From contig JAZKJV010011601.1 of NCBI GenBank assembly GCA_037367405.1, positions 1-64,000 on the forward strand: DNA of 64,000 bases. Direction: 5' to 3'. Positions 1 to 9,425 of the stretch are shown piece after piece. The notes under the pieces are model-generated. The model had not been told where the DNA came from. It did not search any database and saw only the letters and a list, made by a program, of their open reading frames with translations. Both the position numbers and the translations under genes were made by a program. Positions within the stretch are counted from its first letter, which is position 1. The number at the start of each line of letters is the position of its first letter. Origin of the DNA: Ottelia alismoides (Eukaryota > Streptophyta > Magnoliopsida > Alismatales > Hydrocharitaceae).

Positions 1-52
1 TTTAAAGATTTTTGTTCAATATTGTATACGATATAAATTGTTTATATATATA

Positions 53-217
53 GGAGTGGATCCTATGAGAGAAAAAAAGTTGTGAGAGCATGAGAGAAAT
101 GATTGTGAACCACATGATTCATCAGGAGAGAGAAGATCACGAGAGAGAAACAGAATCATTAGATCCAGAATCATTCCTCTCATGCTCTCATAATTTTTTG
201 CTCTCATAGGATCACTC
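53..217. mobile_element. Foldback (MITE-like) element M0 between TA tracts
   Basis: The two ends are inverted copies of each other. The left arm begins GGAGTGGATCCTATGAGAG and the right arm ends CTCTCATAGGATCACTC. Pairing continues inward through AGCATGAGAG / CTCTCATGCT. The unit is about 165 bp, has no coding capacity, and lies between a short TATATATATA run (43-52) and a longer (TA)n run (218-241). A non-autonomous DNA transposon is the simplest reading. Its sequence is unlike that of the other foldback units downstream, so it is a separate family. Confidence 0.6.
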
Positions 218-240
218 ATATATATATATATATATATATA

Positions 241-589
241 TGAGAAAAATGGGGCTGCCCCCACCCCATTTTGGGGCAAATTTTTTTATTCTTTTGGAAA
301 AATATCACCATGTATATTTATCCATATATCCTTCTATATGTCATTCGAATTTCGTCAGAAACAGAGACTCCTACGGCCTCCATCCAGACGTCATTTTGTA
401 ATGGTCGCGGGATTTTTTAAATCGACTATGTCTGGATGGAGGCCGTAGGAGTCTCTGTTTCTGACGAAATTCGAATGGCATATAGGAGGGATATAGGGAT
501 GAATATACATGACGATATTTTTCAAAAAAAATAAAAAAAATTGCTCCAAAATGGGGCGGGGCAGCCATGCTGGGGGCAGCCCCATCAAC

Positions 590-591
<2 letters not shown>
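241..591. mobile_element. Foldback element M1 (type I ends)
   Basis: This is a long inverted repeat. The left half carries ATTTCGTCAGAAACAGAGAC followed by TCCTACGGCCTCCATCCAGA (about 352-389). The right half (about 431-474) is the reverse complement, TCTGGATGGAGGCCGTAGGA then GTCTCTGTTTCTGACGAAAT. The outer ends are ATGGGGCTGCCCCCA and TGGGGGCAGCCCCAT. The unit sits between two (TA)n tracts and has no coding capacity. The same core arms recur in the units at 986, 1355, 1726, 2073, 2466, 2816 and 3268, which defines a local family. Confidence 0.65.
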
Positions 592-632
<41 letters not shown>

Positions 633-638
<6 letters not shown>

Positions 639-957
639 TTCAAATGAGGTGCACCTTTCCTGGATGCATGGAAAGCCACGTCAATTTAAGCATTTTATTC
701 TATTTATTTTACACATTCTAACTCCATAAATTTAATATTAAATATTAATATAATATGTATATCATGAAAACTTTATGAAAATATTACTATATTTGACATT
801 AAAATTTTGTTACAATATGGATGATATATTTTACATAACTGTATAATCATCAGTATTTTACAATATGTAGTTTAAATTTACAAAATTGTTACATAATTTA
901 CAAATTTGATAGTGGCTTTCTGAATTTCAGGAAAGACCCACCTCATTAGAAGGCCCC
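633..957. mobile_element. Foldback element of a third family between TA tracts
   Basis: The left arm (643-682) has AATGAGGTG, then CTTTCCTG, then GAAAGCCAC. The right arm (911-948) has GTGGCTTTC, then CAGGAAAG, then CACCTCATT, the reverse complement with small gaps. The interior is AT-rich and non-coding. A (TA)n tract lies on the left (592-632) and another on the right (961-985), the same setting as the neighbouring foldback units but with unrelated arms. Confidence 0.55.
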
Positions 958-985
958 CTATATTATATATATATATATATATATA

Positions 986-1308
986 GGGTAAAATGGGGCT
1001 GCCCCCAGGGAGTAGCCAACTTGGCTACTCCCACCCCTATTTTTCCCTCATTTTTTTATTTTTTTGAAAAATAACAATTTGAATATTCATCATTATATCC
1101 CTCTCACATTCTATTAAAATTTCGTCAGAAACAGAGACTCCTAAGCCCTCCATCCAGACGTCATTTTTTTAACGGTCGCAGGATTTTTTATTTCTGACGA
1201 AATTTTAATAGAATGTGAGAGGGATATAATGATGAATATACCAATTTTTATTTTCCAAAAAAATAAAATAAGGGAAAAATAGGGGTGGGAGGGGCAGCCC
1301 CATTTACC
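986..1308. mobile_element. Foldback element M2 (type I ends, asymmetric core)
   Basis: The outer ends are GGGTAAAATGGGGCTGCCCC and GGGGCAGCCCCATTTACC. The left end also holds a small internal palindrome, AGTAGCCAACTTGGCTACT. The left core arm with CAGAAACAGAGACTCCTAAG is present. The right core arm jumps from AGGATTTTTT straight to ATTTCTGACGAAATTTTAAT, so the complementary inner segment (about 45 bp) has been lost. A (CT)n run (1309-1331) and a (TA)n run (1332-1354) follow. Confidence 0.6.
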
Positions 1309-1354
1309 TCTCCCTCTCTCTCTCTCTCTCTTATATATATATATATATATATAT

Positions 1355-1725
1355 GAGGATAGGAAGTATGCACCCAGGTGCATGTAATTCTACATGCAAC
1401 CGGGCCTATAACTCCCATTTTTTTATTTTTCCTAAAAATACCGACATGTGTATTCATCTATATATCCCTCCTATATGTCATTCCAATTTCTTCAGAAACA
1501 GAGACCCTACGTCCTCCATCTAGAACACATTATTTTAACGGTCTTAGAATTGTTGTAATCGGCATGTTCTGGATAGAGGACGTAGGGGTCTCTGTTTCTG
1601 ACGAAATTGGAATGACATGTAGGAGGGATATATAGATGAATATACATGTCGGCATTTTTCGGAAAAGTAAAAAAATGTGGGAGTTATAGGCCCGTATGCA
1701 TGTAGAATTACATGCACCTGGGTGC
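1355..1725. mobile_element. Foldback element M3 (type II ends)
   Basis: The core arms match the shared family (GTCAGAAACAGAGACCCTAC and its complement). The outer ends differ: GAGGATAGGAAGTATGCACC on the left, with a nested palindrome GTGCATGTAATTCTACATGC just inside it. The right end stops at CATGCACCTGGGTGC and abuts the next unit without a TA spacer. Non-coding. Confidence 0.55.
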
Positions 1726-1985
1726 CCCCACCCAGGTGCATGTAATTCTACATGCATCCGGGCCTATAACTCCCACATTTTTTTACTTTTCCGAAAAATG
1801 CTGACATGTATATTCATCTATATATCCCTCCTACATGTCATTCCAATTTCGTCAGAAACAGAGACCCCTACATCCTCCATCCAGAATACATTATTTTAAC
1901 GGTCTTAGAATTGTTGTAATCGGCCTGTTCTGGATGGAGAACGTAGGGTCTCTTTTTCTGACGAAATTGGAATGACATATAGGAG

Positions 1986-2050
<65 letters not shown>

Positions 2051-2064
2051 TACTCCTTATCCTC
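1726..2064. mobile_element. Foldback element M4 (type II), right arm replaced by (TA)n
   Basis: The left end (CACCCAGGTGCATGTAATTC) and both core arms are recognisable up to GACATATAGGAGGAATATAT. From there the expected right outer arm is missing and a pure (TA)n tract (1988-2047) takes its place. The last bases, GCATACTCCTTATCCTC, match the far right terminus of this family, so the microsatellite appears to have expanded inside the element. Confidence 0.5.
1988..2047. repeat. (TA)n microsatellite
   Basis: Sixty bases of TA dinucleotides lie inside foldback element M4. Similar tracts lie at 218-241, 592-632, 961-985, 1332-1354, 3203-3265 and 3658-3705, each at the boundary of a foldback element. 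Confidence 0.9.
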
Positions 2065-2072
2065 TATATATA

Positions 2073-2458
2073 GAGGATAGGAGTATGCACCCAGGTGCAT
2101 GTAATTCTACATGCACAGGGGCCTATAACTCCCATATTTTTTTACTTTTCCGAAAAATGCCGACATGTTATTCATCTATATATCCCTCATATATGTCATT
2201 CCAATTTCGTCAGAAACAGAGACCCCTACGTCCTCCATCTAGAACACATTATTTTAACGGTCTTAAATTGCTGTAATCGGTCCGTTCTGGATGGAGGACG
2301 TAGGGTCTCTTTTTCTGACGAAATTGGAATGACATATAGGAGGATATATAGATGAATATATATATGGCGGCATTTTTCGGAAAAGTAAAAAATGTGGGAG
2401 TTATAGGCCCGGGTGCATGTAGAATTACATGCACCTGGGGTGCATACTCCCTATCCTC
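2073..2458. mobile_element. Foldback element M5 (type II ends), complete
   Basis: This is the most regular type II unit. It opens GAGGATAGGAGTATGCACCC and closes GGGGTGCATACTCCCTATCC plus TC, which are inverted copies. Nested palindromes (GGTGCATGTAATTCTACATG and its mirror) lie just inside both ends. The core arms carry GTCAGAAACAGAGACCCCTA and the complementary GTCTCTTTTTCTGACG. TATATATA lies on both sides. Non-coding. Confidence 0.6.
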
Positions 2459-2465
2459 TATATAT

Positions 2466-2801
2466 GGGTGCATACTCCATGTTTTAATTTTTTTTGAAAA
2501 TTTCTTCCATGAATATTCATCACTATATCATTATATTGTATCATTAAAATTTCGTGTGAAACAGAGACTCCTACTGCCTCCAGACAGACAGTCATTGTTT
2601 TAACGGTAACAGGATTTTTTAAATCAACCCCATTTGGATGGAGGTCGTAGGAGTCTCTGTTTCGCATGAAATTTGAATGACATAATATAAGGATTTAATC
2701 ATGAATTTCGGTTTTAGATTTCAAAAAAATTAAAAAAAAATTGTGAAAAAGGGGCGGTGGGAGCTAAGTTAGCTCCCCCTATGGGACATACACATTTTAC
2801 C
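2466..2801. mobile_element. Foldback element M6 (diverged, mixed ends)
   Basis: The core arms are present (GAAACAGAGACTCCTACTGC; GTAGGAGTCTCTGTTTCGC). The left end carries type II-like GGGTGCATACTCC. The right end carries a different small palindrome, GGGAGCTAAGTTAGCTCCCC, and a terminus ACATTTTACCC close to that of type I. The two ends therefore do not match each other, as if ends had been exchanged. TA repeats flank both sides. Confidence 0.5.
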
Positions 2802-2815
2802 CATATATATATATA

Positions 2816-3199
2816 GAGGATGGGGAGCTTGCACCAAGGTGCATGTAATTTTTCATGCACCGGGGCTTATTTCTTCCATATTTTTTGCTTTTTTGAAAAA
2901 TACCACCATGTATATTCATCTATATATCCCTCCAATATGCCATTCGAATTTCGTTAGAAACAGAGACTCATATGACCTCCATCTGGAACAGGTAATTTTA
3001 ACGGTCTTAGAATTGTTGTAATCGACCTGTCTAGATGGAGGTCATAGGAGTCTCTGTTTCTGACGAAATTCGAATGGCATATTGGAGGGATATATAGATG
3101 AATTTACATGGTTGTATTTTTCAAAAAAATAAAAAAAATGGAAGATATAAGCCCTGGTACATGAAAAAATTACATGCACCTTGGTGCAAACTCCCCATC

Positions 3200-3202
<3 letters not shown>
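2816..3202. mobile_element. Foldback element M7 (type II ends)
   Basis: The ends GAGGATGGGGAGCTTGCACC and GGTGCAAACTCCCCATCCTC are inverted copies. The nested palindrome GGTGCATGTAATTTTTCATG lies inside the left end. The core arms GTTAGAAACAGAGACTCATA and GTCTCTGTTTCTGACG pair. TATATATA precedes it and a 60-bp (TA)n tract (3203-3265) follows. Confidence 0.6.

Positions 3203-3265
<63 letters not shown>
3203..3265. repeat. (TA)n microsatellite
   Basis: Nearly pure TA dinucleotide repeat between two foldback elements (M7 and M8). Confidence 0.9.
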
Positions 3266-3267
<2 letters not shown>

Positions 3268-3651
3268 GAGGTAAATGGGGCTGCCCCCAGGGAGTAGCCA
3301 ACTTGGCTACTCCCACCCCTATTTTCCCCTTATTTTTTATTTTTTTGGAAAATAAAAATTTGTATATTCATCATTATATCCCTCTCACATTCTATTTAAA
3401 ATTTCGTCAGAAACAGAGACTCCTACGGCCTCCATCCAAACATGGTCGATTTAAAAAATCCTGCGACCGTTAAAAAAATGACGTCTGGATGGAGGGCTTA
3501 GGAGTCTCTGTTTCTGATGAAATTTTAATAGAATGTGAGAGGGATATAATGATGAATATACAAATTTTTATTTCTCAAAAAAATAAAAAAAATGAGGGAA
3601 AATTAGGGGTGGGAGTAGCCAAGTTGGCTACTCCCTGGGGGCAGCCCCATT

Positions 3652-3657
<6 letters not shown>
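3268..3657. mobile_element. Foldback element M8 (type I ends), complete
   Basis: The ends GAGGTAAATGGGGCTGCCCC and GGGGGCAGCCCCATTTACCC are inverted copies. Both ends carry the small palindrome GAGTAGCCAACTTGGCTACT. The core arms GTCAGAAACAGAGACTCCTA and GTCTCTGTTTCTGATG pair around a centre that is itself palindromic (CATGGTCGATTTAAAAAATC). It is flanked by (TA)n on both sides. It is the intact counterpart of the shortened unit at 986-1308. Confidence 0.65.
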
Positions 3658-3724
<67 letters not shown>

Positions 3725-3739
3725 GGGGGGGGGGGGGGG
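3658..3739. repeat. Compound microsatellite (TA)n-(TG)n-G16
   Basis: A TA tract runs to about 3705, then TG repeats to 3723, then sixteen G residues (3724-3739). It closes the foldback chain on the right. Confidence 0.9.
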
Positions 3740-4842
3740 CGCGCGCATTTCCTGTGTGATAATGGCGTGATTGATTGCAAGATAACATGCCTAAATCGTA
3801 CTGGATTTGGAAGGGATAATCTAAAAATAATCCAATAACTAAACGTGATTTTTTCCCAAGGGTTCTTGTAAGGCGATGTCAGCAAATATGTATCTGAAAT
3901 TCTAATTAAACCAATACGAAAATAAAGGATTGAGTATCTTTGGTTGTCATTTAAAATCATGTTGGAGAGACTGTGCCCAATTGCGCATTTATTTTGGTCA
4001 AATACATGGCCATAGCAGTAAATCCAATGTACATGAGATTTGATGCAACGCAGGGACACCAGCAGATGTACCACAATGTATCCATCTGCAATTAATTAGG
4101 TTCCTAAAATTATTAACTCTATAATCTAACTTAAGTGATTTCCAGATTCCTAGCAGTGTAATCACGGTGAAAACTGAGGCGTGGAGTCATCAAATAATTT
4201 AGGATAAATACTAGGATTCACTTTTCTCATACATGAAACCTCAAAGTAAAATGTTTGTTCAAGGACGTCCAATGAACTTTAGATCTCGTAGGAACAAAAA
4301 GCAATTTCAAATGTCCTCGCAATGTATAGCATCTCAGGTTTTAAGTCCACGGTCCGTTATTGAGGAAAACTGGCCTTTACAACTTGTTGGGTTCAGCCTC
4401 AATTGGACCCGTTGATAACAACCTAAAATGCTTATGTCCAAATTGTCAAGTAGTAATCCCCACCACTTATAAATCACTCTCACACTTTATAAGTATTAAA
4501 TATGGGACTATATATAAGGAACGGGGCAGTACCCCCCCCCCTATATTCACAAGTCTGCATTGCGATGGGACCTCTCCCCCACTTAAATTCACAACGTCCT
4601 CGTTGCAAAATGGCCCATCACTTATCCCAGTGACTGTAAATATTGCATGCTCTGGCTAACATTTTTTCTCCTATCTCTTTGTAGAGGTGGATCCACCTCT
4701 CTCGTAGTCATTTCCACTATTAGAGGGAAATTGACTATGTTCTATTTGTAACGTCACAAGCTTAGGTCCTCGGTTTGTTATTGAGTAAAAGTGGCCATGA
4801 TAACTTGTTGGAATCAGGATCATTGAACCCATTGAAGGCCAC
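3740..4842. other. Unassigned repeat-like sequence with a direct duplication
   Basis: No convincing gene. A segment of about 75 bp occurs twice in the same orientation: 4341-4415 (TTAAGTCCACGGTCCGTTAT to ...CCCGTTGA) and 4762-4835 (TTAGGTCCTCGGTTTGTTAT to ...CCCATTGA). ACTATATATAAGG at about 4507 resembles a TATA box. The style (CCTCTCCCCCACTTAAATTC, ACGTCCTCGTTGCAAAATGG) resembles LTR or promoter sequence of a degenerate retroelement, but I cannot assign a family. Confidence 0.4.
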
Positions 4843-5937
4843 TGATGAATCTCCATTTCATCACCTTTACTCTATCATTTTGGCCTTAAAAACCCTAGTA
4901 AATGCATGTAAATACCTCTAATTTGCATAAATTAAAATTCATGCATTGTTGTGTAAATACTGTATAAAATATTATTTTTGATGTCAAAATTATAGAATAA
5001 AGAAAAGAAAACGAATAAAATATCAAAGATATTTTATGACCCTAAACATCGAGACCTAGGCATCTCGATGACTAGGTCAACAAGGAATAAAGTAGGGGGA
5101 GATATGGGCTATTTATGCAATAAAAAATTCCCATTTATTTATTCATTCTTTGTTCATTTCTGGGACCTATTTTATTTTCTACTTTTTATACTTCAAATAA
5201 AGAAACTATATTCATGAAAGTTGTAGATAATAAATATTGAAAGATACAAAATTGATTTCATACAAAAATAATATATAGTGTAAAAGTTATAATATGAATA
5301 AATTTCTAAAATTCCAACTTCCCAGACACATATCTCTCAAATAAAAACTCAAAATGTATCGAAATCACTTTAATTGTACAACTTTTAATAGCCATTTATG
5401 AAGGTGGTCTCATATTTTTTGGAGTAAAGGTGTGAAAGTTAGGCTTTGGACCCCTATTTCTATGATATACATGATTAAAATAATTATTTTATTTATTCAA
5501 ACTGGAATAAAACCATAAAGGAAATATTAAAATAAAATACGTAAAGAAAATACATAGATGGATATACAATATACAAACATATATACTAAATACACCTATT
5601 TATTTAAGTGTATATGTTATATCAAAAAAATATAATAAAAATATATTTATGTATATAACAATAATTATAATTTATAAAATAATAAAATCAAAAATATAAA
5701 TTAAAAATAAAATACTTAAAAACATAGATGAATATACCTACATATTAACCCTAAAAAGTAACTTGTAATTATATGCCTTTAAAAAATAAATAAGTATCGT
5801 AATAAAATAATTTAGAAAAAAATAAACATTTTTTATAACTTAAAATTAATAAAATAATTTATTAATTCTTTTTATTTTCCAATCTTTTTCAGGCTTCTTT
5901 GTCATGTTTGGTCCACGTGGACTAACCAGGTGGTGGG
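4843..5937 (+). repeat. LTR fragment, family C, copy 1
   Basis: It begins TGATGAATCTCCATTTCATC, the palindromic start typical of the LTRs in this window. It matches copy 2 (from 20657) throughout, for example GTCAAAATTATAGAATAAAG and CCCTAAACATCGAGACCTAG. The match runs to GGTCCACGTGGACTAACCAG, where it stops abruptly because the family D LTR starts at 5938. No polypurine tract precedes it, so it is a 5' or solo LTR that was cut by the later insertion. Confidence 0.6.
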
Positions 5938-7132
5938 TGATGAATCTGTGATTCACCACTCTAAAAGTTGAAAATAGAGCTTTGTTCATGAGTAATTTAG
6001 TTGTATTTTATCACTTATATTATATAATTAGCATTCATGCCTATGTAAATAACATCTACATTTTAGCATTCATATTTGCATTAAATATGGAGCCAAATTC
6101 ACTTATAAATATTTACATATACATTAGCTAAAATCACCTATTTGTATATATTTTACACTAACTCCAAATTCCAATAAAAACAACTCTATAGCATATATAT
6201 TACTAACACTAATAAAAAAAATCAACAAAATACTAACTTGTAAAATTGACTAATAAAATCTAAATCCAAGTTTGAGACTAAGAGCCTTAAAATGCACATA
6301 TCTCTCTCATATAGTGCCTGATTTAGGTCTACTCACTTTTAAAGTAATATACATTCAAAGACCTTCAAAAGACGACTAATTTCATGAAAATTGGAAACCG
6401 TATGTGAAACTTAGGTTTTGGGTCCCTATTGTATATTGTACATATTGACCAAAATACCTTTTATTTCATCCTTTTATTGGTTAATTATTAAAAATCCAAA
6501 AAAATAGATTAAATTGTAAATATTACTTTCATATTTTCTATATTTTTATTTTTATTTTCTTTTATTTAAAAATGACAAAAAATGCAAAAGATAAAAATGT
6601 GGTATTTTATACCTACAAAATACCATCCAAAAATACTTTTTACACAGATGACTTCATTTGATTTTCGATCCTTCGTGAAAGTTGTAGATCTCGTCGAAAT
6701 GAACAACTTTTGTGAAGAAACTTTTTCGATTTGAGTTCGTCTCCTTTTTTATTGATTTTCTTTGAATTTATAATCTGAATTTTCTAGAGCTGACACATGG
6801 TAGTTCTCGGAGCCGCCACGTGTCACCTCCTCCTTATCACTCTCTTTGACCTCTTTTGATCTGGACCATTGGATGAAGGGTGCTTCATCCAATGGCTCAG
6901 ATCATTTTGATTCTTTCCTTTCTCTCTCTCTCTCTCTCACTCTAAACTCTATCCTCAACCTCCCGTTTCTTGCAGGAGGAGGTGCAACCGCCCACTCACA
7001 TTCACGGCGAGCTGCAACACCCATCACCCCTGCTCCGCATCTCCCTCTCGCGCCATCCACTCCGCCTTTCCGTCTCCCCATGATAAACCACGTTAACCAT
7101 CTCACTCGCACATTTCGGCCATGTTTAATCGC

Positions 7133-7140
7133 CTATAAAG
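7133..7140 (+). promoter_or_regulatory. TATA box in LTR of element D
   Basis: CTATAAAG lies in a GC-rich stretch about one third into the LTR. In the S and B LTRs the box TATATAGC occupies the equivalent place. Confidence 0.45.
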
Positions 7141-9245
7141 GGCCCGCTATGCCCCCATCGCACACCATCTACCATTAGGAGCAAGCTCCAGCCGATCCTT
7201 GGTGACATCAAGGCCAACCGTCGAGCCAAAACCTCCGACGAGATCCGAAGGCCTTCGCCTTTGTCGCATCTCAATGTTGAGTTGCGAAGCTTCTTCGAGT
7301 CCTACGCTCGCTCGAGTTAAGGCGACAACCACCGGAGTTGAGAAATCCTCCTCCTCCACGCATCGGGCGAATCCACGAACAACTCCAGGTACAGTGCGTT
7401 TCTGCTTCTGTTCTTTGCCTTCCTCCATCTCTTCTTCATCTTCCTTTTATTTTCCTTCTACTTATTCTTCTATTCTCTATTTCTTCCCAAATCAATTACA
7501 TCTTCACCGCAATCAACACCCATCTCCGCCTCTTCTGCTTCTCCTGGTACTACACTCACACCACCACATCGGGTTGTACGTCAGCGCCACCCACTGTGTC
7601 CCTTTCATCTTCCTTGCATAGGAAAAAGACCCCCCAGATCCATCGTGTTCTCCTCCCTTCCACTGGTGTTCATCCCACCTGTCCTTTCCCATCACACTTA
7701 GGCCGAGCCTCTTTGGGCTCGAGCAATCCTTCTTGCGGGTACCACCGCATACCGACGACCGCTGCCATCAACTATCAACCTCTAGTGGCTCCCGGCACTG
7801 CACTTCCAGGCTCATTCGCGCGCCCCCTCAACCGGTGAGAACTCGTGCTCCTCCTGATGCAGCCCCTGCATTTCCCCTTGGGTCGGTCGTGTGTCGACTG
7901 ACCAAGGGGACAATCTCCTTTCACAAGTGAGATTCTAGCTCCTGCTTCTGCTCCGTGACATGCCACCACGACCTCCATATGCAGGTCATACCCTCCTCAT
8001 TGGTCAGCCTTTGGACCCGCCCCGACTGGAGTCGACACTAGCATCGACGATCGCCCCCTTTGCATCCTCGGCCAGCAGCCTCTGCCTTCGCGTAGCGTGA
8101 TTTACCGGCCCTCATCGACCTCAGCCATCTTCGCGCGCCTTCAACAACCGCCCGGAGCCATCGTTTCATGATATGGGATGTGTACACAGGTGTCCACTTC
8201 CCTTGTTACTATCCTTATGTGAGGAGCACGTGAGGTCAGGGTAAATTTAGAGGAACCTCCTACAGATCTAGAGATTCATGCTAGAGATCCCATCAACCAG
8301 GAGCGCACATGGGAAACACGTGGCCGTGGGGGAGAATTACAACAGGGCCCCCGTAATTTTCGCAAATGATGTACACATCCCCACCAGCTAGAGAGCATGT
8401 ACGGCGTAAGCGCGTCCTTGAGACATTTGTATAAATACTCCTCGGGTATATGTAATTTCATTTTAGTCTAGTCAGCATGTTTCTTTAATCAATTTTACTT
8501 CTATATTGCATTTACAACCTGTGTTCGCACATTTATTTCGATGTTCATTTAGCATCGTTTTATTATTCTAAAATTGCTCATTATACAACAATATCTGCTC
8601 TATCATTGTGAATAATTGTTATATTTTTGTGAGCGTTGATTTATTTAGTATAGTTTATTCAGTGAAATATTGCATACTTTACCCACTATCTATTCTGGAA
8701 TCGATATTAAATTAATCATTGCTCTGAAAATCACCAAAAAATCGTAATAGATAGAGTTTGAGTAGTTCTATTTTGTGCCCAAAAATCATCACATTTGCAC
8801 GAAAATAAAGGTCTAAATAAATTAACTGGTATTTCACTTAATCGATTTTTAATAAGTCAGAAATTAATTATTTCGAGGTCTAGTAATTTTCCTAGATTCA
8901 TCTCACATAGAAGTATCTAGGATAATTTCAATTTCTAAAAATAATTTAATTTGGTATCCGAAAACAACTCTGCAGTCATATTTTACTTTTAATTAATTCA
9001 CATAGAATCAGAAAATTCCAAAAAACTCGCAGTAGCTTAATTTCATAACATTTCACATTCTGGCTAAATTTGAGAATTTTTAACATAATTTGATCATACT
9101 TTACATTTTAACCCTCGAATTTAGTCTAAATTGCATTGCATTTTGTTAAATTGCATAAAAGACCATAAAAATATTCTCCTAAAAACCTAGCATCTAGATC
9201 GACTTAAAATTAATCTAAGGAGAAAGTTACCTCCCTGAGTTCGAC

Positions 9246-9271
9246 CTTGGGCTTGCCCAAGTAAAATAAAA
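9246..9271 (+). promoter_or_regulatory. Stem-loop plus A-rich box near LTR end (element D)
   Basis: CTTGGGCTTGCCCAAG forms a perfect 7-bp stem and is followed by TAAAATAAAA. The other LTR families have a hairpin of different sequence after the same GTTCGACC lead-in, also followed by an AATAAA-containing box. A role in 3' end formation of the transcript is inferred from position only. Confidence 0.45.
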
Positions 9272-9407
9272 ACTACCGCTTGTCATTAATTGATACATTA
9301 ATCAAGTGGTTTTTGATTAAATCCGAATTTGCTCTACTGCAATGAATACATTTATTTTAATCGTTAATCCGATTGAATTAAGAGGTTGAATTTCGGGGTT
9401 TGTCAAA

Positions 9408-9425
9408 TGGCATCGTTGCGGGGAG
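9408..9425 (+). other. Primer binding site of element D (tRNA-Asp-like)
   Basis: TGGCATCGTTGCGGGGAG stands 2 nt after the LTR end. It differs at a few positions from the perfect tRNA-Asp complement TGGCGCCGTTGCCGGGGA seen in element A. Confidence 0.65.

Larger units (their letters stand above)
5938..9405 (+). repeat. 5' LTR of element D (Athila-related)
   Basis: It starts TGATGAATCTGTGATTCACC and ends TTTGTCA. Two bases later comes a sequence close to the tRNA-Asp primer binding site. At about 3.47 kb its length matches the LTRs of the other families here. A TATA box (CTATAAAG, 7133-7140) marks the likely promoter. Upstream, at about 6677-6710, is a nested palindrome (AAAGTTGTAGATCTCGTCGA then CAACTTTT). 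A stem-loop plus A-rich box lies near the end (9246-9271). The stretch 6860-6900 holds an inverted pair, CATTGGATGAAG / CTTCATCCAATG. The short open frames inside look like chance. Confidence 0.65.

Noticed and set aside
1..3739. CRISPR-like array of regularly spaced repeats
   Set aside because: The repeats are inverted, 320-390 bp long and separated by TA tracts, in a plant nuclear context. They are foldback transposons.
3628..4074. 148-codon frame ending in a His/Thr and Ile/Tyr run
   Set aside because: The run is the translated (TG)n and (TA)n microsatellite, and the rest has no domain.
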